From: Aquabacterium sp.
GTDB lineage: Bacteria; Pseudomonadota; Gammaproteobacteria; Burkholderiales; Burkholderiaceae_C
Direction: 5' to 3'
Assembly: GCF_030652515.1 (NCBI RefSeq)
Contig: NZ_JAUSAR010000009.1
Location: forward strand, 1 to 53,932
Length of the DNA: 53,932 nucleotides
The notes below the pieces were generated by a model, which had not been told where the DNA came from, did no database searches, and saw only the letters and a list, made by a program, of their open reading frames with translations. The number at the start of each line of letters is the position of its first letter. Within the stretch, counting starts at the first letter, position 1. Positions 27,457-37,496 of this stretch are shown piece by piece. The position numbers were made by a program, and so were the translations under genes.

Positions 27457-28073
27457 GGGGCCGACCTGTCTGGCAAGGCTGGCAGTTCATGCGTGGCCAG
27501 CGATTTCGCTTCATAGGGGTGAATGCCCAAGGCGATCAACACCAGCTCCGCCGTGTCTGAGCCCGCTGCGCGCCAAGTCTGGTGGCCTTCGAGCACCAGC
27601 AAGATCGCGCCCAGCACCCCGCCCGCCACCAAGCCCACCACCGAGGGCAACTGGGCCGTCTGGAAGCGGTAGCGTCCTTCCAGAACCCCATTCATCAGGT
27701 CTTGAACGGGCTGCCCATTCCACATTTGTTGCATGGAAGGGTTGGCAAAGGCGAAGCGGTTGATGAAGCGCCCCCAGTCAGGCTCCTCGTGCGCGCGCCG
27801 AACGTAGAAGCGAATGCCATTGGCCAAGCGGTGAGCAGGATCGACCACGCCCTGAAAACTCAAGGCCACCCGCTCGTTCATCTCGGCAGCCAGTTGGCCG
27901 GCCACGTCCTCGAACAGCCTTTCTGGCTCGCTCACATGGGCGTAGATGGTGCCTCGGGCCACGCCAGCAGCCAGCGCCAACTCTTTCACATTGACCTGCG
28001 TGACCCCGCGCTCAGCGAAGAGCCGCAATGCAGCTTGATGAATGCGCTCTTGAGCGCTGGTGGACGGAGCCAT
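27453..28073 (-). CDS. TetR-family repressor of the ring-cleavage genes
   Basis: 206 residues. HTH over residues about 8-55: ERIHQAALRLFAERGVTQVNVKELALAAGVARGTIYAHV is its span. It is divergent from the FAD monooxygenase gene, and the 147-bp gap contains two copies of one perfect palindrome, the probable binding sites. It is coupled by a 4-bp overlap to the dioxygenase gene, so it would repress its own operon and the monooxygenase until an inducer, probably the aromatic substrate, binds. Confidence 0.9.
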   Translation of the reverse strand: MAPSTSAQERIHQAALRLFAERGVTQVNVKELALAAGVARGTIYAHVSEPERLFEDVAGQLAAEMNERVALSFQGVVDPAHRLANGIRFYVRRAHEEPDWGRFINRFAFANPSMQQMWNGQPVQDLMNGVLEGRYRFQTAQLPSVVGLVAGGVLGAILLVLEGHQTWRAAGSDTAELVLIALGIHPYEAKSLATHELPALPDRSAP

Positions 28074-28098
28074 GGATAGACCTCACTTTCGAGGCCTC

Positions 28099-28122
28099 AA
28101 ATTGAACACATGTGTTCAATTT
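28099..28122. promoter_or_regulatory. Operator O1, 24-bp perfect palindrome
   Basis: Half-site AAATTGAACACA followed by its exact reverse complement. On the minus strand a -35-like TTGACT (28123-28128) lies just upstream, so O1 would sit in the spacer or -10 region of the TetR-dioxygenase promoter. It is repeated at 28163-28184. Confidence 0.85.
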
Positions 28123-28162
28123 AGTCAATTAAAAATGACCCAGCATCTTCCCTAAGTGTTTT

Positions 28163-28184
28163 AATTGAACACATGTGTTCAATT
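28163..28184. promoter_or_regulatory. Operator O2, same palindrome, 63 bp centre to centre from O1
   Basis: AATTGAACACA followed by its exact reverse complement (22 bp). A -10-like CATAAT at 28200-28205 lies downstream, before the monooxygenase ATG, so O2 would cover the -35 area of that promoter. The 63-bp spacing from O1 equals six turns of B-DNA. Confidence 0.85.
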
Positions 28185-28220
28185 TGTGACATTAGAGATC
28201 ATAATTTTTGAAAGCATGCC

Positions 28221-29804
28221 ATGCAGTTGCTCCCCTCTCAAACATCCGTCATCGTTGTCGGCCTGGGGCCCGTGGGCGCGGCCCTGTGTAATCTGCTGGG
28301 GCGCTACGGCATCCAGGTGCTGGCCATTGATCAGGCCACTGAGATCTTTGCGGCCCCCCGTGCCATTGCCCTGGACAACGAGGCCCTTCGCATACTGCAG
28401 ATGTGCGGCGTGACCGAGGGTGAGTTCGAGACGGTGGCCATCCCGCACGTGCGCATGCACTCGCCGGTGTTTGGTCAATTCGGGCAGGCCAACTCTTGCG
28501 GCCCCATGGACGGGCATCCCAAGCTGGTCACGTTTTTCCAGCCCGAACTCGAAGCGGTGCTGCGCGCCAAACTGGCCATGCATCCACATGTGCAAACCCA
28601 TCTGGGCGTCGAAATGGTCTCATTCACCCAAGACGGCGGTGGCGTGCACGTGAGTCTGAAAACGGCCAACGGCTCGGTGTCCGTCGTGCGTGCCGACTAC
28701 CTCATCGGGGCAGATGGGGCCAACTCGCTCGTGCGCCGTCAACTGGGGCATCAGTTTGATGGGCAGTCTTACCCGGAGGACTGGCTGGTGGTCGATGCGA
28801 AGAAGGTGCCTGATCCCATAGACCACGTCGAGTTCCTGTGCAATCACAAGAGGCCCGTGCCGCACATGGTGGCCCCAGGCGGACGCCAGCGCTGGGAGTT
28901 CAAGTTGGCCCCGCATGAGACACGCGAAGAAATGGAGAAGCCGGAAACCATCCGACGCCTGCTGGCACCATGGGCCAAGACGGAAGAGATCGAGATCGAG
29001 CGTGTGGCGGTCTACCGCTTTCACGCCCGGGTGGCCAATCGGTTTTCATCGGCGCGCGCTTTCCTGGTGGGTGATGCGGCTCACATCACGCCGCCCTTCA
29101 TTGGTCAGGGCCTGGTGGCGGGTTTGCGTGACGTGGGCAACCTGGGCTGGAAGCTGGCCTGGGTGCTCCAGGGCCGGGCCAGCGCCGCCATCCTGGAAAC
29201 CTACAACCAGGAGCGGCGACCCCATGTGGTGGCGATGGTGCGGCTGGCCACCTTCATGGGCCGCATGGTCATGCCAGGCAATTCGGTGTCAGCCTTTTTA
29301 CTCCATGGCGTGATGAGTGGCCTGCGTTTGGTGCCCCGCTTGCGACGCCTGTTCGAGGAGCTGGAGGTCAAGCCAGCGCACTGCTTTCGGAAGGGGCTGT
29401 TCGTGGGCAAAGGCGGGCCGTCTCGGCTGCGGCGTGGTGGCCTGTTGGCGCAAGGTTGGGTGCGTGGGAGCTTGAACGCCCGGCCATTGTTGAGTGACGA
29501 CGTGCTCGGAGAGACCATGGTGGCCATTGGCTTTGGCGTGGACCCTCAGCAGCACCTTGACCCCGCAGTGTCCCGTTCGTGGGTGAAGGCGGGGGGGAGA
29601 TTCGTTCAGATTGATCCGCGGGGGCGTTCATGCGCTGGCACGCGCTCCGAACGCTGGGAGGACATCAGTGGGGCGTTGGTTCCGAACTACGCGCCGATGG
29701 GCTGGGTGGCCATTGCACGGCCTGATCGCACCGTCATGCACGAAGGCCCTGCCACCAATGTGTCCAGGTTGATCAGCGACAGCTTGCGCGTCTTGGTAAA
29801 TTGA
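28221..29804 (+). CDS. MhpA-like FAD-dependent aromatic monooxygenase
   Basis: 527 residues from ATG 28221. FAD motifs: GXGXXG as VVGLGPVGAALCNLLGRYG, the DG motif LIGADGANSLVR and the GD motif FLVGDAAHITPPFIGQGL followed by GLRDVGNLGWKLAWVLQG. This matches 3-(3-hydroxyphenyl)propionate hydroxylase-like class A monooxygenases, which hydroxylate a phenolic ring to the catechol that an extradiol enzyme then cleaves. The divergent operon encodes exactly such an enzyme, and both are under a shared TetR-type operator region. The substrate is not known; a close relation to MhpA itself is not claimed. Confidence 0.88.
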   Translation: MQLLPSQTSVIVVGLGPVGAALCNLLGRYGIQVLAIDQATEIFAAPRAIALDNEALRILQMCGVTEGEFETVAIPHVRMHSPVFGQFGQANSCGPMDGHPKLVTFFQPELEAVLRAKLAMHPHVQTHLGVEMVSFTQDGGGVHVSLKTANGSVSVVRADYLIGADGANSLVRRQLGHQFDGQSYPEDWLVVDAKKVPDPIDHVEFLCNHKRPVPHMVAPGGRQRWEFKLAPHETREEMEKPETIRRLLAPWAKTEEIEIERVAVYRFHARVANRFSSARAFLVGDAAHITPPFIGQGLVAGLRDVGNLGWKLAWVLQGRASAAILETYNQERRPHVVAMVRLATFMGRMVMPGNSVSAFLLHGVMSGLRLVPRLRRLFEELEVKPAHCFRKGLFVGKGGPSRLRRGGLLAQGWVRGSLNARPLLSDDVLGETMVAIGFGVDPQQHLDPAVSRSWVKAGGRFVQIDPRGRSCAGTRSERWEDISGALVPNYAPMGWVAIARPDRTVMHEGPATNVSRLISDSLRVLVN

Positions 29805-29827
29805 CAGGCCTGACTCAGGAGAACCCC

Positions 29828-30307
29828 ATGGCCAGCAAGAACACGATTTGCCTTTGGTACGACGGCACCGCCCTGGACGCCGCGACCTTCTACGCCGAAA
29901 CATTCCCGGACAGCGCGGTGACCGCCGTCCACCACGCGCCAGGCGACTACCCCGACGGCAAGGAGGGCGACGTTTTGACTGTGGAGTTCACGGTGATGGG
30001 CATCCCTTGCCTGGGCCTGAACGGCGGCCCGCAGTTCAAGCACGACGAGGCCTTCTCGTTCCAGGTGGCCACCGACGACCAGATGGAGACGGACCGCCTC
30101 TGGAACGCGATCGTCGGCAACGGCGGCCAGGAAAGCGCCTGCGGTTGGTGCAAGGACAAATGGGGCTTGTCTTGGCAGATCACGCCTCGCGTCCTGATGA
30201 CCGCGATCACCCACCCTGACCGCGCCGCTGCCAAGCGCGCCTTCGACGCGATGATGACGATGGGCAAGATCGACATCGCTCAGATCGAAGCCGCGCTGCG
30301 TGCCTGA
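29828..30307 (+). CDS. PhnB-like VOC family protein
   Basis: 159 residues from ATG 29828, with AGGAG 8 bp upstream. The sequence NTICLWYDGTALDAATFYAETFPDS, GIPCLGLNGGPQFKHDEAFSFQV and GQESACGWCKDKWGLSWQITP is of the PhnB/3-demethylubiquinone methyltransferase-like VOC group, whose members mostly lack a proven reaction. It follows the monooxygenase by 23 bp and may share its transcript. It could be a binding or isomerase protein. Confidence 0.83.
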   Translation: MASKNTICLWYDGTALDAATFYAETFPDSAVTAVHHAPGDYPDGKEGDVLTVEFTVMGIPCLGLNGGPQFKHDEAFSFQVATDDQMETDRLWNAIVGNGGQESACGWCKDKWGLSWQITPRVLMTAITHPDRAAAKRAFDAMMTMGKIDIAQIEAALRA

Positions 30308-30395
30308 GTTTCAGGGTCAAAGGTCTGCATGCAACATCGGCAGATGCATTTGCCCGTGGACCACAGCAGACAGGTTCGCTGAGCCTTTGCAGAGA

Positions 30396-31646
30396 TCAGG
30401 AAGACACCTGTTCAAAACGCAACCCGGCATGGCGCACCAAGCGTTCGATGAACCGGTCATCGAACATGGTGGCAGGCGTCCAGAAACCACCACCACGGCC
30501 CACTTTGACACCATCCTGAACATGGTCCAGTGCCAAACTGGCCGCCGCCTGGCCCAGCATCTTGCCGGTAGAGCCATAACCAGGATCTCGGTCTCCGGTG
30601 ACCTTCGCACGCAGGGTCTGCCCCTGGTCGGTTCGGCCAAAGAAGCGCAGGTCATACCGGCCGGTCAACTGGGCCTCGGGGCTGGGGCCTTCGCCTGGTT
30701 TGGGCAGCACGAAGCGCTCCAGCAGGCGGCGCGTGGGGCCAATGGCAATGCCCGCCGTGAAAAAGGACAGGCCGGCCGCGACCGCCAAGGCAGCCAAGCG
30801 ACCTTTGACGCCTGAGCCCGTCAGCATGCCTTCGTCATAAGTGAACCGTTCGCCATAGGCCTGGCCCGACAGGCCGTTGGAGCGGTGAACCACACGCTCA
30901 TTGATGGCGGCCATCACGAAGGGAGCGGCCCAAGCCCCGAAGTCGTCGTCGAACTCAGCTGCATTGACGGCGTGCTGGCGAGCCGTGAAGCCATGGCCCG
31001 AAGGACACAGGGAATAGGGATTGGCCAGTTCCTTGCGTAAGGCTGGATCGGCCATGGCCTCCTTGACCACATTGACCAGGCTGGCCACCGTGCCGCCAGA
31101 GGCACCGCCCTTCATGGACTTCACCCGCATCTTGACGCTGGTGACCGGAGCCCCCCATTGCTTCATCGCCTGCTGCTGCAAGAAGCGAACGCCCATGTCC
31201 GAGGGCACCGAGTCGAAGCCGCAGCAATGCACGATGCGTGCACCCGATTGCCGGGCAGTGGCCTCGTACCGATCGATCATCCGTCTCATCCACGGAGTCT
31301 CGCCCGTGAGGTCACAGTAGTCGGTGCCGCTTTCCGCGCAAACCTTGACCAGCGGCTCGCCATACAGTGCATAAGGCCCGACGGTGGAAACCACCACCCG
31401 CGTCTGCGCGCACATGGCCCTCAATTGGGCTTCGTTGGCGGCATCCGCCACGATGATGGGCAGGGACTGTCCTGCCGCACCCAGTGAGCGCTTGACCTCA
31501 TTCAGCTTTGATTCAGAGCGGCCAGCGATGGCCCACCGCAAGGACTCGTTCTGGCCCGAAAAATGTTCGGCCAGGTATTTGCTCAGAATCTGGCCAACAA
31601 AACTGCTGGCACCGAAAACCACGATGTCGTAGCTGGGTGTGTTCAT
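30396..31646 (-). CDS. Saccharopine dehydrogenase-like reductase (trans-acting enoyl reductase type)
   Basis: 416 residues. The Rossmann start DIVVFGASSFVGQILSKYLAEH, RWAIAGRSESKL, VVSTVGPYALYGEPLVKVCAESGTDYCDLTGE and HCCGFDSVPSDMGV define the family that includes mycobacterial trans-acting enoyl reductase and eukaryotic SCCPDH. It is not a lysine-pathway enzyme by context. It starts 22 bp after the katG stop on the same strand with AGGAAC as ribosome binding site, so it may be read together with katG. The substrate is unknown. Confidence 0.84.
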   Translation of the reverse strand: MNTPSYDIVVFGASSFVGQILSKYLAEHFSGQNESLRWAIAGRSESKLNEVKRSLGAAGQSLPIIVADAANEAQLRAMCAQTRVVVSTVGPYALYGEPLVKVCAESGTDYCDLTGETPWMRRMIDRYEATARQSGARIVHCCGFDSVPSDMGVRFLQQQAMKQWGAPVTSVKMRVKSMKGGASGGTVASLVNVVKEAMADPALRKELANPYSLCPSGHGFTARQHAVNAAEFDDDFGAWAAPFVMAAINERVVHRSNGLSGQAYGERFTYDEGMLTGSGVKGRLAALAVAAGLSFFTAGIAIGPTRRLLERFVLPKPGEGPSPEAQLTGRYDLRFFGRTDQGQTLRAKVTGDRDPGYGSTGKMLGQAAASLALDHVQDGVKVGRGGGFWTPATMFDDRFIERLVRHAGLRFEQVSS

Positions 31647-31668
31647 GTATGGAGTTCCTCATGTTGCG

Positions 31669-33972
<2,304 letters not shown>

Positions 33973-34007
33973 TCACGCATAAACAGTGCTGGCGACACTG
34001 AAAACCC

Positions 34008-34022
34008 CTATCTCACCGATAG
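34008..34022. promoter_or_regulatory. Possible OxyR-like element upstream of katG
   Basis: CTAT-N7-ATAG matches the central half of the OxyR consensus (ATAG-N7-CTAT-N7-ATAG-N7-CTAT) and lies 75-89 bp before katG. The two outer elements are not conserved (ACTG on the left, none on the right), so the match is weak. Confidence 0.3.
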
Positions 34023-34037
34023 CGGGAGGGGCCGCCC

Positions 34038-35291
34038 TCAGGGCCCGGCTTCATACCACTTGGCCAAAATCCCACGTTCATCCTCCGTGATCTTCGTGGC
34101 GTTGTTCATCGGCATGGCCCGCAGCATCACCGCCTGCTGGTAGATCTGTTGCTTGTGCTGTGCAATCAGTTCGGGCGTGTGCAATGCCACGCCCTTGCTG
34201 GCCAATTCAGCGTTGTGACACATCAGGCAGCGTTGCTGAACAATGCCGTTGACCTGGGCCAGCAGCGGGTTCACCGGGGCACTGGCGACAGGGGCCGAAG
34301 AGGAGGCGGCCACCGTCGGCTTGGCCACCACAGCCAGACGTGGCGTGGGCGCCAACCAGATGATCACGCCCAGCAATACCACGCCACCAGCCACGGCCCA
34401 ACGCCAGGGCGCTGGCGCCCCTGCCACTTCAGTCTTGTGCCGCGCCACGAAGAAATGGCGGATCAAGGCACCCGCCAACATCAACAGCACCAGCGCCAGC
34501 CAGTTGTGTGCATGGCTGTAGACCCAGCTGTAGTGGTTGCTGAGCATGGCAATCAACACCGGCATGGTGAAGTAGGTGTTGTGCACGCTGCGCTGCTTGC
34601 CGCGCTGGCCATGCACCGGGTCCACCGGCTGGCCTGCCTTGATGGATTCGACCACGGTGCGCTGCCCCGGGATGATCCAGAAGAACACGTTGGCACTCAT
34701 GGTGGTGGCCATCATGGCCCCGACCAACAGCAAGGCAGCACGGCCCGCGAACAGTTGCGAAGCAGCCCAGGCCGCGAACACCACGACGACACACACCAGG
34801 GCTCCTACCAGTGCATTGCCTTCGGGCTTGCGGCCGACGGTGCGGCAGATCCAGTCATAGATGAACCAGAAGCCAGCCAGGAAACCCAGCGCCGTGCCCA
34901 CCGCCGCCGTGGGCGTCCAGTTGAACACCGATTTGTCGATCAAAAAGGTGCCCGCATTGAACAGGTACAACACCGTGAACAAGGCAAAGCCCGTCAGCCA
35001 GGTGGAATAGCTTTCCCAGTAGAACCAATGCAGGTGCGCAGGCACGGCCTTGGGCGCCCCCAGGTACTTCTGCGGGTTGTAGAAGCCGCCGCCGTGCACC
35101 GCCCACAACTCGCCGCCCACGCCCTTGTCTTTCAGGGCCTGGTCAGGCGGCGGGGTCAGGCTGTTGTCCAGCCACACGAAATAAAACGAAGAGCCGATCC
35201 ACGCGATGGCCACCACCACGTGGGCCCATCGCAGCAAAAGATTGGCCCAATCCAGGGCGTAGTTCAGCCAGGGTGCCGCGTCTGCAAACAT
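34038..35291 (-). CDS. puuD: Membrane-bound urate oxidase (urate hydroxylase) with cytochrome c domain
   Basis: 417 residues. The N-terminal three quarters are a multi-spanning membrane domain (for example LLRWAHVVVAIAWIGSSFYFVWLD, WLTGFALFTVLYLFNAG, MSANVFFWIIPGQR, NTYFTMPVLIAMLSNHY), matching the PuuD/DUF989 domain. The C-terminal part is a cytochrome c with haem motif CLMCH and distal Met probably in LRAMPMNNATKI. PuuD oxidises urate to 5-hydroxyisourate and passes electrons to the respiratory chain instead of making peroxide. It follows uraH by 3 bp, whose enzyme uses its product. Confidence 0.93.
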   Translation of the reverse strand: MFADAAPWLNYALDWANLLLRWAHVVVAIAWIGSSFYFVWLDNSLTPPPDQALKDKGVGGELWAVHGGGFYNPQKYLGAPKAVPAHLHWFYWESYSTWLTGFALFTVLYLFNAGTFLIDKSVFNWTPTAAVGTALGFLAGFWFIYDWICRTVGRKPEGNALVGALVCVVVVFAAWAASQLFAGRAALLLVGAMMATTMSANVFFWIIPGQRTVVESIKAGQPVDPVHGQRGKQRSVHNTYFTMPVLIAMLSNHYSWVYSHAHNWLALVLLMLAGALIRHFFVARHKTEVAGAPAPWRWAVAGGVVLLGVIIWLAPTPRLAVVAKPTVAASSSAPVASAPVNPLLAQVNGIVQQRCLMCHNAELASKGVALHTPELIAQHKQQIYQQAVMLRAMPMNNATKITEDERGILAKWYEAGP

Positions 35292-35294
35292 CGA

Positions 35295-35681
35295 TCAACT
35301 GCCTCGGTAGGTGGAATACGCCCAGGGGCTGACCAGCAGGGGCACGTGGTAATGCGCCGTGTTGTCGGCCATGCCGAAGTCCAGCGGCACCTGGCCCAAA
35401 AAGGCAGGCTTGGGCAGATCGACGCCCATGTGGCGGAAATACGCCTCGACGTCAAACACCAGGCGGTAGCGTCCCGGCACCAGGTCGTGGCCAGACAGCA
35501 GGGGCGCGTCCAGGCGGCCGTCGGCGTTGGTGCGAGCCTGCTTGATCAAGGCCCATTCACCCTGCATCACGTACAAGGCCACCGACATGCCGGCGGCGGG
35601 GTGGCCATGCACGGTGTCAAGCACATGGGTGGTCAGGCGGCCTGAAGGTGCGGAGGCGATGGGGGGATTGGGGTCGGTCAT
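35295..35681 (-). CDS. uraH: 5-Hydroxyisourate hydrolase (transthyretin-related)
   Basis: 128 residues from ATG 35679-35681; a longer frame exists upstream but runs into the GntR promoter. LTTHVLDTVHGHPAAGMSVALYV and the C-terminal YHVPLLVSPWAYSTYRGS with the diagnostic YRGS tail identify the enzyme. It converts 5-hydroxyisourate to OHCU. It is the first gene of the uraH-puuD operon and divergent from the GntR regulator, with 121 bp between starts. Confidence 0.95.
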   Translation of the reverse strand: MTDPNPPIASAPSGRLTTHVLDTVHGHPAAGMSVALYVMQGEWALIKQARTNADGRLDAPLLSGHDLVPGRYRLVFDVEAYFRHMGVDLPKPAFLGQVPLDFGMADNTAHYHVPLLVSPWAYSTYRGS

Positions 35682-35783
35682 GGATCGGGGTGTCCTGGCA
35701 CGGCATGTGCCTTCAAGAGGGGCGATGCAAGTCGCGGGCCGACCATGAAAGGCCGCCTCGGGCTTGCCGACAGCGCACAAAAC

Positions 35784-35791
35784 TGTATACA
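35784..35791. promoter_or_regulatory. TGTATACA palindrome, candidate GntR (FadR-type) operator
   Basis: The perfect 8-bp palindrome lies within a partly symmetric AAACTGTATACACTTT context in the uraH/gntR divergent region, 12 bp before the gntR ATG. FadR-subfamily GntR proteins commonly bind such short TGTATACA-like sites. It probably mediates autoregulation and control of both purine operons. Confidence 0.5.
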
Positions 35792-35802
35792 CTTTAACCA
35801 CG

Positions 35803-36555
35803 ATGAGCGCTTCACGCAAGAACCTCCGACTGGCCAAGGTCGATGCAGACGCCCTGCCGACCGTGGATCAGGCATGCGTGGACGAAGGCGAGTCGTCCAG
35901 CACCGAAGTCATCGTGGCCGCGGTCACGCGCGCCATCGTGGAACACCGCCTGCAGCCCGGCGCCAAGCTGGTCGAGCAAACCATCGGCGACCGCTTTGGC
36001 GTGTCGCGCACCATCGTGAGGCAGGCGCTGATCCGCCTGTCGCAGCTCAAGCTGGTGCGGTTGGAGCCGGCCCGTGGCGCCTTCGTGGCCAAGCCGTCGA
36101 TCATTGAGGCACGCGAAGTTTTCGCCGTGCGCCGCATGGTCGAAAGCCAGATGCTGCGCGAGCTGGTCGACAAGGCCCGCCCGCTTGACATCAAACGGCT
36201 GAAGGCGCATTTGAAAGCCGAGCGTGAGGCTGTGAGCCGCATTGACGTGGCCACGCGCACCAAGCTGTTGTTCGATTTCCACGTGCGCCTGGCCGAGGTG
36301 CTGGGCAACCAGGTCCTGATCGAGCTGATCCAGGAGTTGGTATCGCGCTGCTCGCTGATCACCCTGATGTACCAGTCATCCGACGACGCAGGGGCCTCCA
36401 ATGCGGAACACGTCGACATCCTGCGGGCCATCGAGGCACGCGATGCCGATGAGGCCATCCGCTTGATGGACGAGCACCTGAACACCGTCGAACACCGATT
36501 GACCGAACACCCCCGCGTCCCCCAGCTCACACTGGCCGATGCCCTGAGACCATGA
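35803..36555 (+). CDS. GntR-family (FCD/FadR-type) regulator of urate/allantoin genes
   Basis: 250 residues from ATG 35803 (an in-frame upstream extension is unlikely). The winged HTH is near residues 39-95 (AIVEHRLQPGAKLVEQTIGDRFGVSRTIVRQALIRL is part). The FCD ligand domain follows with the metal/ligand motif LLFDFHVRLAEVLGN and SNAEHVDILRAIEARDADEAIRLMDEHL. It begins the rightward puuE operon and overlaps puuE by 4 bp, so it is co-transcribed with its likely targets. The effector is expected to be a urate or allantoin derivative. Confidence 0.92.
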   Translation: MSASRKNLRLAKVDADALPTVDQACVDEGESSSTEVIVAAVTRAIVEHRLQPGAKLVEQTIGDRFGVSRTIVRQALIRLSQLKLVRLEPARGAFVAKPSIIEAREVFAVRRMVESQMLRELVDKARPLDIKRLKAHLKAEREAVSRIDVATRTKLLFDFHVRLAEVLGNQVLIELIQELVSRCSLITLMYQSSDDAGASNAEHVDILRAIEARDADEAIRLMDEHLNTVEHRLTEHPRVPQLTLADALRP

Positions 36556-37496
36556 CCGCCAACGTGAACAGCACCCCCTACCCGCGCGACCTGATCGGGC
36601 ATGGCCGCAATCCACCGCATGCCCAATGGCCCGGCGGTGCGCGCATTGCCGTGCAGTTCGTGCTGAACTACGAAGAAGGCGGCGAGAACAGCGTATTGCA
36701 CGGCGACCCGGGCAGCGAGCAGTTCCTCAGCGAGATGTTCAACCCGCCCGCCTTTGCGGACCGGCACCTGAGCATGGAGTCGATCTACGAGTACGGATCG
36801 CGTGTGGGCGTGTGGCGCCTGCTGCGCGAGTTCGAGCAACGCCAGCTGCCGCTCACCGTGTTTGGCGTGGGCATGGCCCTGCAACGCCACCCGGAACTGA
36901 CGCGGGCCTTTGTTGAACTGGGCCACGAAATCGCCTGCCACGGCTGGCGCTGGATCAGCTACCAGAATGTGGACGAGGCCACCGAGCGCGAGCACATGGC
37001 GCTGGGCATGCAGGCCATCGAGCAACTCACTGGTCAGCGTGCCCTGGGCTGGTACACCGGCCGCGACAGCCCCAACACGCACCGATTGGTGGCCGACTAT
37101 GGCGGCTTTGAATACGACAGCGACTACTACGGCGATGACCTGCCCTTCTGGATGCCGGTGACCAAAACCAACGGCGAAACCGTGTCGCAGTTGATCGTGC
37201 CCTACACGCTCGATGTGAACGACATGCGCTTTTGCCTGCCGCAAGGCTATTCGCAGGCCGACGATTTTTTCACCTACCTGCGCGACACCTTCGACGTGCT
37301 CTACGCCGAGGGCGACCCCAACGGCGCCAACTCGCCCAAGATGATGAGCGTGGGCATGCACTGCCGCCTGCTGGGACGGCCTGGCCGCATCCGTGCACTG
37401 CAGCGTTTTCTGGACCACCTTGAAGCGCACGACAAGGTCTGGGTTTGCCGCCGCCTGGACATCGCGCGCCACTGGAAAGCGGTGCACCCATCATGA
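36552..37496 (+). CDS. puuE: Allantoinase, PuuE type (polysaccharide deacetylase fold)
   Basis: 314 residues. PuuE features: YPRDLIGHGRNPPHAQWPGGARIAVQFVLNYEEGGEN at the start (the part up to HAQWPG is diagnostic), then MESIYEYGSRVGVWRLLREF, HEIACHGWRWISYQ, GWYTGRDSPNTHRL and MMSVGMHCRLLGRPGR. This is the metal-independent carbohydrate-esterase-4-fold allantoinase of proteobacteria, unrelated to AllB. It hydrolyses allantoin to allantoate. It overlaps gntR by 4 bp and the UraD-AllC gene by 4 bp, consistent with one coupled operon. Confidence 0.95.
   Translation: MTANVNSTPYPRDLIGHGRNPPHAQWPGGARIAVQFVLNYEEGGENSVLHGDPGSEQFLSEMFNPPAFADRHLSMESIYEYGSRVGVWRLLREFEQRQLPLTVFGVGMALQRHPELTRAFVELGHEIACHGWRWISYQNVDEATEREHMALGMQAIEQLTGQRALGWYTGRDSPNTHRLVADYGGFEYDSDYYGDDLPFWMPVTKTNGETVSQLIVPYTLDVNDMRFCLPQGYSQADDFFTYLRDTFDVLYAEGDPNGANSPKMMSVGMHCRLLGRPGRIRALQRFLDHLEAHDKVWVCRRLDIARHWKAVHPS

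Noticed and set aside
30308..30395. Terminator between the convergent PhnB-like and saccharopine-like genes
   Set aside because: Only weak TGCAT/ATGCA symmetry and no T run; not supported.
35868..37487. 539-residue minus-strand ORF antisense to gntR and puuE
   Set aside because: Both plus-strand genes have strong family motifs; the antisense frame has none.
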